Source of the DNA: Cyanobacteria bacterium UBA2566
GTDB taxonomy: Bacteria; Cyanobacteriota; Cyanobacteriia; Cyanobacteriales; Desertifilaceae
Direction: 5' to 3'
Length of the DNA stretch: 64,000 nt
Assembly (NCBI GenBank): GCA_002340255.1
Contig: DDLS01000210.1
Span: 1-64,000, forward strand
The translations under genes were made by a program, and so were the position numbers. Below, piece by piece: positions 25,572-34,979 of this stretch. Position 1 is the stretch's first letter; each line of letters begins with the position of its first letter. The notes under the pieces are model-generated. The model did not search any database, was not told the origin of the DNA, and was given only the letters and a program-made list of their open reading frames with translations.

Positions 25572-26987
25572 ATGATTGGCTTTTCTTCCCCTGGCTTCCA
25601 GAAACTGATTAAAAAACTGCTGTTGGGTAATGAACCCACACCGGAATTACTGGCGATTTTGCTGGTGTATTTTGTCCAAGGGATTTTAAGGCTGGCGCAA
25701 TTAGCAATTAGCTTTTTTCTCAAAGATGATTTGGGTTTATCTCCTGCGCAAGTTGCTGCCCTAACTGGGGTGGCGACACTGCCTTGGATTGTTAAGCCTT
25801 TGTGGGGCTTTATTTCTGATGGTTTACCGATTTTGGGCTACCGTCGCCGTCCCTATCTGATTTTGTCGGGTTTGCTGGGAAGTTTGGCTTGGGGACTGTT
25901 GGGGACGGTTGTCGATAGTGCAGTTATGGCAACGGGGGCGATCGCCCTTAGCTCCCTCTCTGTTGCCATCAGTGACGTGATTGCTGACTCCCTCGTAGTT
26001 GAACGAGCCAGAACCGAATCCACCAGCCAAGTCGGATCGCTACAATCTCTCTGTTGGGCAACTTCAGCGATCGGAGGACTAATTACAGCCTATTTAAGTG
26101 GATGGTTATTGGAAATTCTCACGCCCCAACAAGTCTTTGGCATTACAGCGATGTTTCCCTTAATCGTAGCCATGGGAGCAGGGCTGGTTGTAGAATCCCC
26201 TATAACTGACTCTACTCCAGCATGGAAGACCATCAAACACCAGGTATCCCAGCTTAAAGAAGCCATCTTTCTCCCCTCCATCTGGAAACCCACTCTCTTC
26301 CTCTTCCTCTGGCAAGCGACTCCTTCCTCAGACTCTGCCTTTTTCTTCTTCGCTACCAACGAATTAGGCTTTCCACCGGAATTTCTGGGTCGTGTGCGCC
26401 TATTTACCAGTATTGCTGGATTAATTGGTATTTGGATTTTTCAACGCTTCCTCAAAGCCGTTCCCTTTCGGCAAATCTTTGGCTGGAGTACGCTGATAGC
26501 TGTCGTTTTTGGCTTCACTCCTGTTCTCTTGGTTACTCATACGAATCGGCTCTTAGGGATTGGCGATCGCTGGTTTAGCCTCGGAGATAGTGTCATCCTC
26601 ACCGTCATCGGCGAAATCGCCTTTATGCCCGTTCTCGTTCTCTGTGCCAAACTTTGCCCCCCCGGTATCGAAGCCACCCTGTTCGCTCTCCTCATGTCCA
26701 TTGCCAACCTCTCCCATGTCGTCTCCCAAGAATTGGGCGCTCTCCTCATGCATAGCTTTGGCATTACTCCCAACACCTTCGACAACCTCGCCCTGTTGGT
26801 TACCCTCACTAACCTCTCCTCCCTTCTACCCCTTCCCTTCCTGAAACTCCTACCAAGCGACAACACTCTCAGCACCCCACAAGTGGCAGACAACCCCATC
26901 CATCCTCTTCCAGATGAAGAGGGCGATCCAGAAAGCACTAAACCCTTAGCGGGACTCAAACAAATTTCAAGCCCAAACCAAGCGTAA
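25572..26987 (+). CDS. Folate/biopterin family (BT1-like) transporter
   Basis: 471 residues with about 12 membrane helices. The N-terminal signature LVYFVQGILRLAQLAISFFL and the loop PWIVKPLWGFISDGLPILGY with YRRRPYLILSG match the folate-biopterin transporter family of the major facilitator superfamily. A cyanobacterial member is known to carry folates; the substrate here is inferred from family only. The last 50 residues are polar and probably cytoplasmic. It is preceded by a run of CCCCATTC-type repeats (25445-25530) without coding. Confidence 0.85.
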   Translation: MIGFSSPGFQKLIKKLLLGNEPTPELLAILLVYFVQGILRLAQLAISFFLKDDLGLSPAQVAALTGVATLPWIVKPLWGFISDGLPILGYRRRPYLILSGLLGSLAWGLLGTVVDSAVMATGAIALSSLSVAISDVIADSLVVERARTESTSQVGSLQSLCWATSAIGGLITAYLSGWLLEILTPQQVFGITAMFPLIVAMGAGLVVESPITDSTPAWKTIKHQVSQLKEAIFLPSIWKPTLFLFLWQATPSSDSAFFFFATNELGFPPEFLGRVRLFTSIAGLIGIWIFQRFLKAVPFRQIFGWSTLIAVVFGFTPVLLVTHTNRLLGIGDRWFSLGDSVILTVIGEIAFMPVLVLCAKLCPPGIEATLFALLMSIANLSHVVSQELGALLMHSFGITPNTFDNLALLVTLTNLSSLLPLPFLKLLPSDNTLSTPQVADNPIHPLPDEEGDPESTKPLAGLKQISSPNQA

Positions 26988-26995
26988 ACGTTATT

Positions 26996-27148
26996 TGTAA
27001 GTGGTATTCGAGCGTGGTTTTATTCCCAATTTCTGAACAATTAGAAAAATCTAGAGATGCAATCCTTTATGACCCAGAATATGCTTTGCTCAGAACGATC
27101 CTTAAATCTCATTTCCCAAATTTAGGAGATATAGCGTTTCTCAAATAG
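26996..27148 (+). other. Short open frame, possible gene remnant
   Basis: An open frame of about 50 codons that ends with a plausible soluble stretch (ISEQLEKSRDAILYDPEYAL, then LRTILKSHFPNLGDIAFL). It has no start codon of its own and begins inside the transporter's 3' end. I take it as the tail of a decayed gene. Between it and the next remnant (27149-27269) nothing further is seen. Confidence 0.25.
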
Positions 27149-27269
27149 ATGAGGCACAATAAAAACTATGCTTTCATTTACCAGTTTGTTACTCCTCTCT
27201 TCTAATGTACCTCACTAATTCGATAAAGGTTATAAAATATTTTTTTTGCACTGGATTCCAGACCCTGAC

Positions 27270-27460
27270 ATGGATTTTTATACTTTATTAATTGATGGGG
27301 AATACTGGCTTGAAGTTCACATATCAAGAGAGCCTCATGTCAGCAACCCAGTTTTTTTGAAGTTACAACAGTGGTGGATTTTCTAAAACAGAAACCTAAA
27401 ATGTCTAAAAGGTCACGACGGGAATTTGAGACCGCTATTAAGCTTTCTAAAACAGAATGA
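27270..27460 (+). pseudogene. Small gene interrupted by a frameshift
   Basis: From the ATG at 27270 the frame reads MDFYTLLIDGEYWLEVHISR, then EPHVSNPVFLKLQQ, and stops at 27384-27386. In another frame, beginning just before this stop, VVDFLKQKPKMSKRSRREFE continues to a stop at 27460. The two halves together make a reasonable 63-residue protein, so I read one gene with a frameshift near 27370. The family is not recognised. Confidence 0.35.
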
Positions 27461-27558
27461 GATGGCTGTTTAAGGGGAATTCAAAGCATGTCGCTCGATC
27501 TCCAGTTACACCCAACGTTCTCCTCACTGTTGAATAGTCTGTTTTTTCTCCTCAACAG

Positions 27559-27834
27559 TCACTGTAGCGCGATCTCCTCTTTCTTGTTAGCCTTCTTTGT
27601 CTTGACGTTCGCGATCTTTGAGGTGATACGGATCGTTATTGCGCTCGATTGAGCCCTATGAGCCCTCTCCTGCTCCTGCACCGCCACTTCTTCCGGCAAA
27701 AATACGAAAAAGTTAAGGTTTCCACAGCAATTGCCGCTCTTGACTCTAATCCACGAATTGCTCCACCAGTGGGCAGCGCTATACCAATGGGAAATTCCTG
27801 ACTTAAGGTTTAAATTCTCCCCCTTCATCTCCAT
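27559..27834 (-). pseudogene. Possible C-terminal remnant of an Uma2 family gene
   Basis: The minus-strand frame contains FLPEEVAVQEQERAHRAQ, which resembles the Glu/Arg/Ala-rich coiled tail that follows the Uma2 nuclease core ('...LLTPEE-AEQE-ERA'). The segment before it (SNSWIRVKSGNCCGN) fits loosely, and the frame is shifted after the tail. No catalytic core is present. It is the only coding signal I can support in the 0.4 kb before cysH. Confidence 0.3.
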
Positions 27835-27893
27835 CCTTTGATAACCTGATATGAATAATCCAGTCTACTACCGCTTAGGAACCTGAATCATTA

Positions 27894-28652
27894 ATGAATT
27901 CAACCATCACCGCGCTACCCAACCTCGATACTCAAACCCTACACGAACAGTTCTCCGATATAGAAGCTAGGGATATTGTACAATGGGCTGCTAGAACCTT
28001 TGGCGAAGGTCTAGCCATGAGTACCAGTTTCGGCATTCAATCGGCTGTGATGCTCCATTTGGTCACTTCTGTTGTGCCCAATATCCCAGTTATTTGGGTA
28101 GATACGGGCTATTTACCTCCAGAAACCTATCGCTTTGCCCATGATTTAACCCACAAACTTAACCTCAACCTAAAAATTTACCAATCTTCCATGAGTCCGG
28201 CCCATATGGAAGCTATTTATGGAAAACTCTGGGAACAAGGTACAGTAGAAGCATTAAATCAATACGATCAACTGCGTAAAGTTGAACCCATGCAACGAGC
28301 GTTAAAAGAACTTAACGTCACGGCTTGGTTAGCGGGTTTGCGCCGCGACCAAACCGATCACCGTAAGAGTTTACAGTTTATTAATCGTCAAGGCAATATT
28401 TATAAGGTTTTACCCATTCTGAATTGGAATTCACGGGATGTTTACCAATATTTAGTTGCCCATGATTTACCCTATCATCCGTTGTTTGATGAGGGGTATA
28501 TGACTGTTGGAGATTGGCATTCTTCTCGTCCGCTCAGTTTGGAAGATGGGCATGAACGCGATACGCGATTCCAAGGTCTTAAACAAGAATGTGGATTGCA
28601 TTTGCCCGAGACTGACGATGAGGCTCACAGTCTTGATTCTAGTAGTTTATAG
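27894..28652 (+). CDS. cysH: Phosphoadenylyl-sulfate (PAPS) reductase
   Basis: 252 residues. It reduces PAPS to sulfite with thioredoxin in assimilatory sulfate reduction. The adenylyl-sulfate binding region is MSTSFGIQSAVMLHLV and VIWVDTGYLPPETYRF. The catalytic Cys is in QECGLH near residue 233. The paired Cys motifs that bind an iron-sulfur cluster in APS reductases are absent, which supports PAPS as substrate. It is not next to other cys genes here; it is followed by a strong inverted repeat at the convergent junction. Confidence 0.95.
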   Translation: MNSTITALPNLDTQTLHEQFSDIEARDIVQWAARTFGEGLAMSTSFGIQSAVMLHLVTSVVPNIPVIWVDTGYLPPETYRFAHDLTHKLNLNLKIYQSSMSPAHMEAIYGKLWEQGTVEALNQYDQLRKVEPMQRALKELNVTAWLAGLRRDQTDHRKSLQFINRQGNIYKVLPILNWNSRDVYQYLVAHDLPYHPLFDEGYMTVGDWHSSRPLSLEDGHERDTRFQGLKQECGLHLPETDDEAHSLDSSSL

Positions 28653-28664
28653 CGTTTTGGACTG

Positions 28665-28708
28665 GGGAATAGGCAAGAGGGAATAGTCATTGCCTCTTGC
28701 CTATTCCC
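28665..28708. terminator. 16-bp perfect inverted repeat at the cysH/hydrolase junction
   Basis: GGGAATAGGCAAGAGG and its exact complement are separated by 12 bases. The right arm overlaps the last codons of the hydrolase gene on the other strand. It is likely to act as a bidirectional terminator, although it lacks a T-run; it is built from the 'ggggaatagg' intergenic repeat motif seen elsewhere in the window. Confidence 0.55.
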
Positions 28709-29559
28709 TGAGTAATAGAAGAGGAATGACTTTGCAAAAAATCACCTAAAATTTGATTAAAGGGTTCCGGCTCAACTAAAAAGGCCCAATGGTTACTGGG
28801 GACTGTTTCAATTGTTAAATTCTGAAGATAAGTGCGGTACGGTTTTAATTGCCAGTTTGTGCGATTGAGGCCTTTTTCTGGAGTAATTAATAAAGTGGGC
28901 AGGTCTAGGAGTTGAGTCAGTCCAGCAACTTGCATCACTTCTTTAAAGATTTCATTGCGAGCATCAACAGTGAATTTGCTTCCCCAAGTTCCATCCGGTT
29001 TAGATTCGATACTGTTTTGAAAAACTTGTTGCTGTAAATCGCTCCATCCCCGATATTGCTTGAGGGTTTTGGCTTTGGTTTCGGCAACCTCATAGCTGCT
29101 AAAGGGGCCCATCCCTTGCAAGAAGGGCAAGACGCGATAGAGTAAGGGAAAAGTGACCTCAAAAAATTTGGGGATTTTATCGATAAAAAAGGGATCGACT
29201 AAGGTCATAGTCCGGAAACGTTGGGAATTCTGACTTGCCCAGAGGGGTAAAAATTTTGCGGAAAAGGAGTGACCAATAATATGGGCACTTTTCCATCCCA
29301 GATGATCCATTAATGCTTCTAAATCAGTAATGAGGCGATCGAAGGTATATCCAGTTTTGGGTTTATCACTTTCTCCATGGCCGCGCAAGTCGGGGGCAAT
29401 GCAATGGAAGTTTGGCCTTAGGGAGGAAGCGAAACTTGACCAAACGAGGGCATGATCGGCTAAACCATGCAATAACAAAACGGGTTCTGTGCCTGAGCAA
29501 TGCCATTGAAGGTAGGATAATTGTAGATGATCTGTGGAGAATGTATGACGGATAGCCAT
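28687..29559 (-). CDS. Alpha/beta hydrolase
   Basis: 290 residues with the alpha/beta hydrolase fold. The oxyanion segment is LLHGLADHALVW, the nucleophile elbow is IGHSFSAKF (Ser in GHSFS), a conserved acidic loop follows, and the late His is in SNHWAFL. The sequence IAPDLRGHGESDKP is typical of the esterase/lipase and epoxide hydrolase group. No signal peptide; cytoplasmic. The substrate is not predictable. Its 3' end overlaps the terminator-like repeat. Confidence 0.85.
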   Translation of the reverse strand: MAIRHTFSTDHLQLSYLQWHCSGTEPVLLLHGLADHALVWSSFASSLRPNFHCIAPDLRGHGESDKPKTGYTFDRLITDLEALMDHLGWKSAHIIGHSFSAKFLPLWASQNSQRFRTMTLVDPFFIDKIPKFFEVTFPLLYRVLPFLQGMGPFSSYEVAETKAKTLKQYRGWSDLQQQVFQNSIESKPDGTWGSKFTVDARNEIFKEVMQVAGLTQLLDLPTLLITPEKGLNRTNWQLKPYRTYLQNLTIETVPSNHWAFLVEPEPFNQILGDFLQSHSSSITQGIGKRQ

Positions 29560-29598
29560 GTGATGCTCTCTCTGGATTTACGATAAGGTGCGATCGCT

Positions 29599-30447
29599 AT
29601 GTTTAATCTTCCCATGGGATTGATTACTGGAGCAACTTACCCGTTTCGCGCTTTGGCATTATTGGTGAATCAGCCTAAATTGCGCGGTTATGTAATTGTG
29701 CCGATTTTAATCAATATCTTGATTGGTATTGCGCTCTATGTGGGTTTAGTGTTTCCCGGTTTGGAACTGGTGGATACTCTGACACAGCAGTGGACGTTTC
29801 AGTGGAATCAATGGATCGCTAGTTTACCGATGTGGTTAGGGTTTTTAACCGGGTTTGCAGTTGTCGTCCATTGGCTGTTAAATGTTTTGATGCTGTTGGT
29901 TTTATTTCTGGTTACAGGCTTTTTATTGGTTCAGTTTGGGGCAATTTTAGGGTCTCCCTGGTATGGTCAATTATCGGAACAAATTGAGAAAATACGCCTG
30001 GGACAACTGCCGCAGATCAATACTCATCCGTTGGCGATCGCCCAGGATATTTGGCGAGCCATCCTGTTTGAGTTAAAAAAACTACTGTTGATGGCGATCG
30101 CTGGTATTCCCTTATTGCTATTTAACTTTATTCCGGCGATCGGAACGCTGCTCTTTAGCATCGGCAGTTTAACCCTAGCGACAACCCTCGTTTGCCTAGA
30201 TTTTTTTGATTCCCCTCTAGAGCGCCGCAAGCTTCCCTTTCGGCAAAAGTTAACCTTAGTTTGGCGCACGTTTCCCGCCAGTGCCACGTTTGGCTTAGTG
30301 TGTTTTGGATTGGTGAGTGTTCCGTTTATCAATATTTTAACGGTTCCCCTTTGTGTGTCTGGTGGCACTCTATTGTTCTGCGATCGCATTTGGCCCCATC
30401 ATTTTACCCAAGAGCGATCGGATATAGCGATTGGTACTAGGGAATAG
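29599..30447 (+). CDS. EI24 (CysZ-like) domain integral membrane protein
   Basis: 282 residues with about four to five membrane helices. The opening pattern (GLITGATYPFRALALLVNQP and GYVIVPILINILIGIAL) and the segment FGAILGSPWYGQLSEQIEKI are typical of the EI24 domain, which includes the sulfate transporter CysZ. Cyanobacterial members are poorly known. The presence of cysH 1 kb away makes sulfate uptake an attractive but unproven idea. It is divergent from the hydrolase gene across 40 bp. Confidence 0.75.
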   Translation: MFNLPMGLITGATYPFRALALLVNQPKLRGYVIVPILINILIGIALYVGLVFPGLELVDTLTQQWTFQWNQWIASLPMWLGFLTGFAVVVHWLLNVLMLLVLFLVTGFLLVQFGAILGSPWYGQLSEQIEKIRLGQLPQINTHPLAIAQDIWRAILFELKKLLLMAIAGIPLLLFNFIPAIGTLLFSIGSLTLATTLVCLDFFDSPLERRKLPFRQKLTLVWRTFPASATFGLVCFGLVSVPFINILTVPLCVSGGTLLFCDRIWPHHFTQERSDIAIGTRE

Positions 30448-30454
30448 AGCAGTT

Positions 30455-32131
30455 CTAGTTAACGCGCTCCATTGATTCTATCCTTGGAGTAGAGAGCATT
30501 TCTTCCGACTCGGATGCTTCCATTTCTGAAGGGTTAGTCAAGGTTTCCAGGGGAGGAGATTCTATAGGAGCTATCGATTCTTCCAAAGGCGCAGAATCGA
30601 CTAAATCGGGAAATTCGATCGCCTCTTGAGCTTCTTCTTCTAACGCTTCTGGAGTCTCGATTTCCTCTTCTATAACTTCGGGTTCTGGCGTTTCAATTTC
30701 TTCTTCTATAGTTTCGGGTTCAGAAGGGGATTCAATCACCTCTTCTACAACCGGAGATTCAGGGGTGATTTCCAAAGTCTCTTCTGGCTCTACAGCTTTA
30801 TTACCAAAGGGATTAATAGACTTAACATCAAGTTGGTTCCATTTGGATTTTAGGCGATCGCGCCACTGATTCAGATTTAGTTGCTTACGCCATACTGGAG
30901 TTTCACTAACAACTGGTTCCGCTTCCTCTTCCACTCCTGAAGATTCCAGTATGATTTCTTCTGGTTCTACCGTTTCCATCGGTTCTGACTCTAGAGTTTC
31001 TAGACTCTCTTCTTCCACATCCACAGTTTCAGCAACCTCTTCTTCTACAGGTTCCTCTACCGCTGGAGTTTCCAAAACCTCTTCCTCTACCTCTGGAGTT
31101 TCCGGAACTTCTTCCTCCGCCGCTACTGGTTCTTCCTGCGGTTCTAAAACTTCCGTCTCTGGTACAGCAGGAGTGATATAGTCTGGATCGACAATACCTT
31201 GGGCCACTTCAGCACTAATTTCACCTCGAATCAGTTGAGACAGGGTATCCGTGGCTTCAGGATCGTAGGTTACCAACCGAGCAGTGGTATTGAAAACATT
31301 GTTAATCGGGTTACCCAGTTCATCTAGAATTTCCAGTTTGACCCAGTTTTTGCCTCGGTCAAATCCTTTCAGATACAAAGGTTCCCAGCGATCGAGGATA
31401 AACTCTTCTCCATTTACCGATGCCCGAATCCGCCAGTCTAGAATATTGTCCTCTGAATTTTCTTGCGCGACAACATGCAGAGGCGCATTGGTGAGATAGA
31501 AATCTAACAGAATGGGTTCGGCACCATACGTACCGATGGGATTGCTGTAGGTGAGCAGGGGAAGGTCAGGATTAGGGATTTGGTCTTCAGTTTGCGTAAA
31601 GACGTGAAACGTGGTTTGGGCGTAAGCACTTTCATTTTTGAAGCTCTCTCCCCAGGGAGTGGTGGCGAATACTCTAATGGTATGGGTTCCCGGATTGAGG
31701 TTGCTAAACCTAAGGGGTTGGGATAGGTCATAAAGGGTTGTGTAGGGTTCGTTGTCTAGGGTCACTTCCAGGTGAGGTCCTAGAGCTAGATTCGGGTCTT
31801 TATGTATGGGTAAGTCTTGAACTTCGAGTTTTAGGGTAAAGGTGGTGTCTTGGAGTGTTTGCTCAGGTTGAGGATTGAGGATTGTGACTTGGGGTTGGTA
31901 GCTTTCGAGAATTGGCCGTAGTTTTTGGATGGCTTCTGGGGGCGAGACTTCAGCGATTTTGGAGGGAACTTCCCGCTTAAGAGGATTGGAGATCCCGGAG
32001 GTGGGATTGGGGAGATTGAGGCTTCCTTGATCCCCACAACTGACCACTCCCAGGGATAGACCCAGCACTAACATGAGTCCTAAGAGGCTTGAAATCATGC
32101 GTTTCCCGATTTTCTGATGCAACACCGACAT
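30455..32131 (-). CDS. Large acidic lipoprotein with Glu-rich C-terminal half
   Basis: 558 residues. A signal peptide ends in a lipobox (LSLGVVSCGDQ), so the protein is probably an outer-membrane or periplasmic lipoprotein. Residues about 70-300 form a beta-rich region (Ig/fibronectin-like: QVTILNPQPEQTLQDTTFTL; GTHTIRVFATTPWGESFKNE). From about 320 the sequence is dominated by Glu-Val-Pro repeats (VEEEVLETPAVEEPVEEEVA), with a short basic break near 410-440. No enzymatic motif. It converges with the EI24 gene (30447) with only 7 bases between stops. The function is unknown. Confidence 0.7.
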   Translation of the reverse strand: MSVLHQKIGKRMISSLLGLMLVLGLSLGVVSCGDQGSLNLPNPTSGISNPLKREVPSKIAEVSPPEAIQKLRPILESYQPQVTILNPQPEQTLQDTTFTLKLEVQDLPIHKDPNLALGPHLEVTLDNEPYTTLYDLSQPLRFSNLNPGTHTIRVFATTPWGESFKNESAYAQTTFHVFTQTEDQIPNPDLPLLTYSNPIGTYGAEPILLDFYLTNAPLHVVAQENSEDNILDWRIRASVNGEEFILDRWEPLYLKGFDRGKNWVKLEILDELGNPINNVFNTTARLVTYDPEATDTLSQLIRGEISAEVAQGIVDPDYITPAVPETEVLEPQEEPVAAEEEVPETPEVEEEVLETPAVEEPVEEEVAETVDVEEESLETLESEPMETVEPEEIILESSGVEEEAEPVVSETPVWRKQLNLNQWRDRLKSKWNQLDVKSINPFGNKAVEPEETLEITPESPVVEEVIESPSEPETIEEEIETPEPEVIEEEIETPEALEEEAQEAIEFPDLVDSAPLEESIAPIESPPLETLTNPSEMEASESEEMLSTPRIESMERVN

Positions 32132-32246
32132 CCTTAATCCCTTGCACGTTAAAGTACAGCGCTATTTTATCACCAACCTGGAAGTCTCTAAACTGGGTCT
32201 CCTTCATTCCATTGAGTTTTGTAAATATTATTGATAGATTATTGAC

Positions 32247-32692
32247 TTTTGTTCTGTTTTTTGAACAAAAAGCTATCTGAAGATTTAACCCCACACTTGA
32301 TGAAGGCAAATTTGAATTATTGTTAAGTAGCTTCCTCAAAGGGAAGACAAGTCCTATAATTCACAGTCAGTACACTACTTAAAACCGGTGACCTTCTGGA
32401 TCGCTTGATCCTAGTGAAACCTTCGGAGTATCGGGATCAAAGAGAAAAGGCTATAAAAGGGCAATGTCCTGAGTAAGGAAATTAAAATTCCTCAAATTCA
32501 GTAACAAAGCTTTACATAGCCCCACATCTTCAAAAAAAACCGCTCTTGAACATCAAGAAATCTAATCTTGAACATCAAGAGATCGCCGAATAGATCCCAA
32601 AACCACGTTAAAGTCCCTCACAGAACTAACCCTATTAAGTAGTGCCTAGCGTTCTGTAATGACGCTACTTGTCTAAAGAGAGGAGAGTCTCA
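32247..32692 (+). promoter_or_regulatory. psaA upstream region and leader
   Basis: The 560-bp gap before psaA (32132-32692) holds no gene. A good -10 hexamer TATAAT (32355-32360) lies 333 bases before the psaA ATG with no clear -35, and a second TATAAA-like site is near 32451. Small hairpins lie at 32247-32270 (TTTTGTTC/GAACAAAA) and 32398-32411 (GGATC-GCTT-GATCC). Long 5' leaders and several light-regulated promoters are known for cyanobacterial psaAB, so these are candidates for promoter elements. A ribosome site (GAGAGGAGAG) lies 8-10 bases before the ATG. Confidence 0.4.
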
Positions 32693-34960
32693 ATGACAAC
32701 TACCCCAAAGGAGCAAAAAGCAAAGGCGAGGGTGGTCGTCGATAAAGACCCAGTCCCCACTTCATTTGAAAAATGGGGCAAGCCGGGTCATTTTGACAGA
32801 ACCCTAGCTAGAGGACCCAAAACCACAACCTGGATTTGGAATCTTCACGCCGATGCTCACGATTTCGATAGTCATACCAGCGATCTAGAAGACGTATCTA
32901 GAAAAATCTTTAGTGCCCATTTCGGTCATTTAGCTGTTGTATTTGTCTGGCTAAGTGGCGCTTATTTCCACGGTGCTAAATTCTCAAACTATGAAGCTTG
33001 GTTGAGCGATCCTCTCGGAATTAAACCGAGTGCCCAAGTGGTTTGGCCCATTGTCGGCCAAGATATTCTTAACGGTGATGTTGGTGGTGGATTCCACGGA
33101 ATCCAAATTACCTCTGGGTTATTCCAACTCTGGAGAGCCTCCGGCTTCACCAACTCTTACCAACTCTACTGCACCGCGATTGGTGGGTTGGTGATGGCTG
33201 GCTTAATGTTATTTGCCGGTTGGTTCCACTATCACAAAGCAGCTCCCAAACTGGAATGGTTCCAGAATGTGGAGTCGATGATGAACCATCATCTATCTGT
33301 ACTGCTCGGTTGTGGTTCCCTCGGTTGGGCCGGTCACCAAATCCACGTTTCCTTACCGATCAACAAGTTGTTGGATTCTGGAGTAGCTCTCAAGGATATT
33401 CCCTTGCCCCATGAGTTTATTCTCAATCCCAGCTTGATGACGGAACTATACCCCAGTGTAGAGTGGGGAGGTCTCGGTGGAATCCAGCCTTTCTTTACCC
33501 TGAATTGGGGTGCTTTCAGTGACTTTTTAACCTTCAAAGGTGGACTCAATCCGGTCACTGGTGGATTGTGGTTGTCTGATACAGCCCATCACCATCTGGC
33601 GATCGCCGTCCTCTTTATCATTGCTGGCCATATGTACCGCACCAACTGGGGTATTGGTCACAGCATGAAGGAAATCCTAGAAGCTCACAAAGGCCCCTTC
33701 ACTGGAGAAGGCCACAAGGGATTGTATGAAATCTTCACAACCTCTTGGCACGCTCAACTGGCACTCAACCTAGCGTTGTTGGGATCATTGAGTATCATTG
33801 TGGCTCATCATATGTATGCGATGCCTCCGTATCCATACATCGCTACAGACTATCCGACTCAACTCTCCCTGTTTACTCACCATGTTTGGATTGGGGGATT
33901 CCTGATTGTCGGCGCGGGCGCTCACGCAGCTATCTTTATGGTTCGTGACTACGACCCTGCGAAAAATGTTGATAACTTGTTAGACCGGGTGATTCGTCAT
34001 CGGGATGCAATTATCTCTCACCTCAATTGGGTTTGCATATGGCTAGGCTTCCACAGCTTTGGCTTGTATGTTCATAACGACACCATGCGTGCGTTAGGTC
34101 GTACCCAAGATATGTTCTCGGATACGGCAATTCAACTTCAGCCTATCTTTGCTCAGTGGGTACAGAATCTACATAATCTAGCTCCTGGCAACACAGCCCC
34201 CAATGCGTTGGCTAGTGTAAGTCCTGCCTTTGGTGGTGATGTCGTAGCTGTTGGTGGAAAAGTAGCTATGATGCCGATCGCGCTGGGAACAGCCGACTTC
34301 ATGGTTCACCACATCCACGCCTTTACCATCCACGTTACGGTACTCATCCTGCTCAAAGGTGTTCTCTATGCCCGTAGCTCTCGTCTAGTTCCTGACAAAG
34401 GCAATCTGGGCTTCCGCTTCCCCTGTGATGGTCCGGGTCGGGGCGGTACTTGTCAAGTCTCAGGATGGGATCATGTCTTCCTGGGTCTGTTCTGGATGTA
34501 CAACTCCCTGTCCATTGTAATTTTCCACTTTAGCTGGAAGATGCAATCGGATGTTTGGGGAAGTGTATCCTCTGATGGAACCGTTTCCCACATCACTAAT
34601 GGTAATTTTGCCCAAAGTGCAATTACCATCAATGGCTGGTTGCGTGATTTCTTATGGGCGCAAGCGTCTCAAGTAATTACGTCCTACGGGTCTGCTTTGT
34701 CCGCCTATGGCATTATGTTCCTAGCTGGTCACTTCATCTTTGCCTTTAGTCTCATGTTCCTCTTTAGTGGTCGTGGATACTGGCAAGAGTTGATTGAATC
34801 AATTGTTTGGGCCCATAATAAGCTCAAAGTCGCACCCGCGATTCAGCCTCGCGCCTTGAGTATCATTCAAGGTCGCGCTGTAGGGGTAGCCCACTACCTC
34901 TTGGGAGGAATTGTCACTACTTGGGCATTCTTCCTGGCTCGCATTATTGCAGTAGGATGA
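32693..34960 (+). CDS. psaA: Photosystem I P700 apoprotein A1
   Basis: 755 residues. With PsaB it forms the photosystem I core that binds P700, A0, A1 and the F_X iron-sulfur cluster. The F_X motif FPCDGPGRGGTC is near residues 576-587, giving two of the four cluster Cys. Eleven membrane helices and many His ligands for chlorophyll (NHHLSVLLGCGSL; AHHHLAIAVLFI) are seen. The start is the ATG at 32693 (MTTTPKEQ); a frame extends 24 bases upstream but lacks the ribosome site. psaB follows after 19 bases. Confidence 0.98.
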   Translation: MTTTPKEQKAKARVVVDKDPVPTSFEKWGKPGHFDRTLARGPKTTTWIWNLHADAHDFDSHTSDLEDVSRKIFSAHFGHLAVVFVWLSGAYFHGAKFSNYEAWLSDPLGIKPSAQVVWPIVGQDILNGDVGGGFHGIQITSGLFQLWRASGFTNSYQLYCTAIGGLVMAGLMLFAGWFHYHKAAPKLEWFQNVESMMNHHLSVLLGCGSLGWAGHQIHVSLPINKLLDSGVALKDIPLPHEFILNPSLMTELYPSVEWGGLGGIQPFFTLNWGAFSDFLTFKGGLNPVTGGLWLSDTAHHHLAIAVLFIIAGHMYRTNWGIGHSMKEILEAHKGPFTGEGHKGLYEIFTTSWHAQLALNLALLGSLSIIVAHHMYAMPPYPYIATDYPTQLSLFTHHVWIGGFLIVGAGAHAAIFMVRDYDPAKNVDNLLDRVIRHRDAIISHLNWVCIWLGFHSFGLYVHNDTMRALGRTQDMFSDTAIQLQPIFAQWVQNLHNLAPGNTAPNALASVSPAFGGDVVAVGGKVAMMPIALGTADFMVHHIHAFTIHVTVLILLKGVLYARSSRLVPDKGNLGFRFPCDGPGRGGTCQVSGWDHVFLGLFWMYNSLSIVIFHFSWKMQSDVWGSVSSDGTVSHITNGNFAQSAITINGWLRDFLWAQASQVITSYGSALSAYGIMFLAGHFIFAFSLMFLFSGRGYWQELIESIVWAHNKLKVAPAIQPRALSIIQGRAVGVAHYLLGGIVTTWAFFLARIIAVG

Positions 34961-34979
34961 GGTCGAGAAGGACTTAAAC

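Noticed and set aside
30951..31181. Ser/Thr-rich plus-strand frame opposite the acidic lipoprotein
   Set aside because: It is the complement of Glu-rich codons; no sign of a gene.
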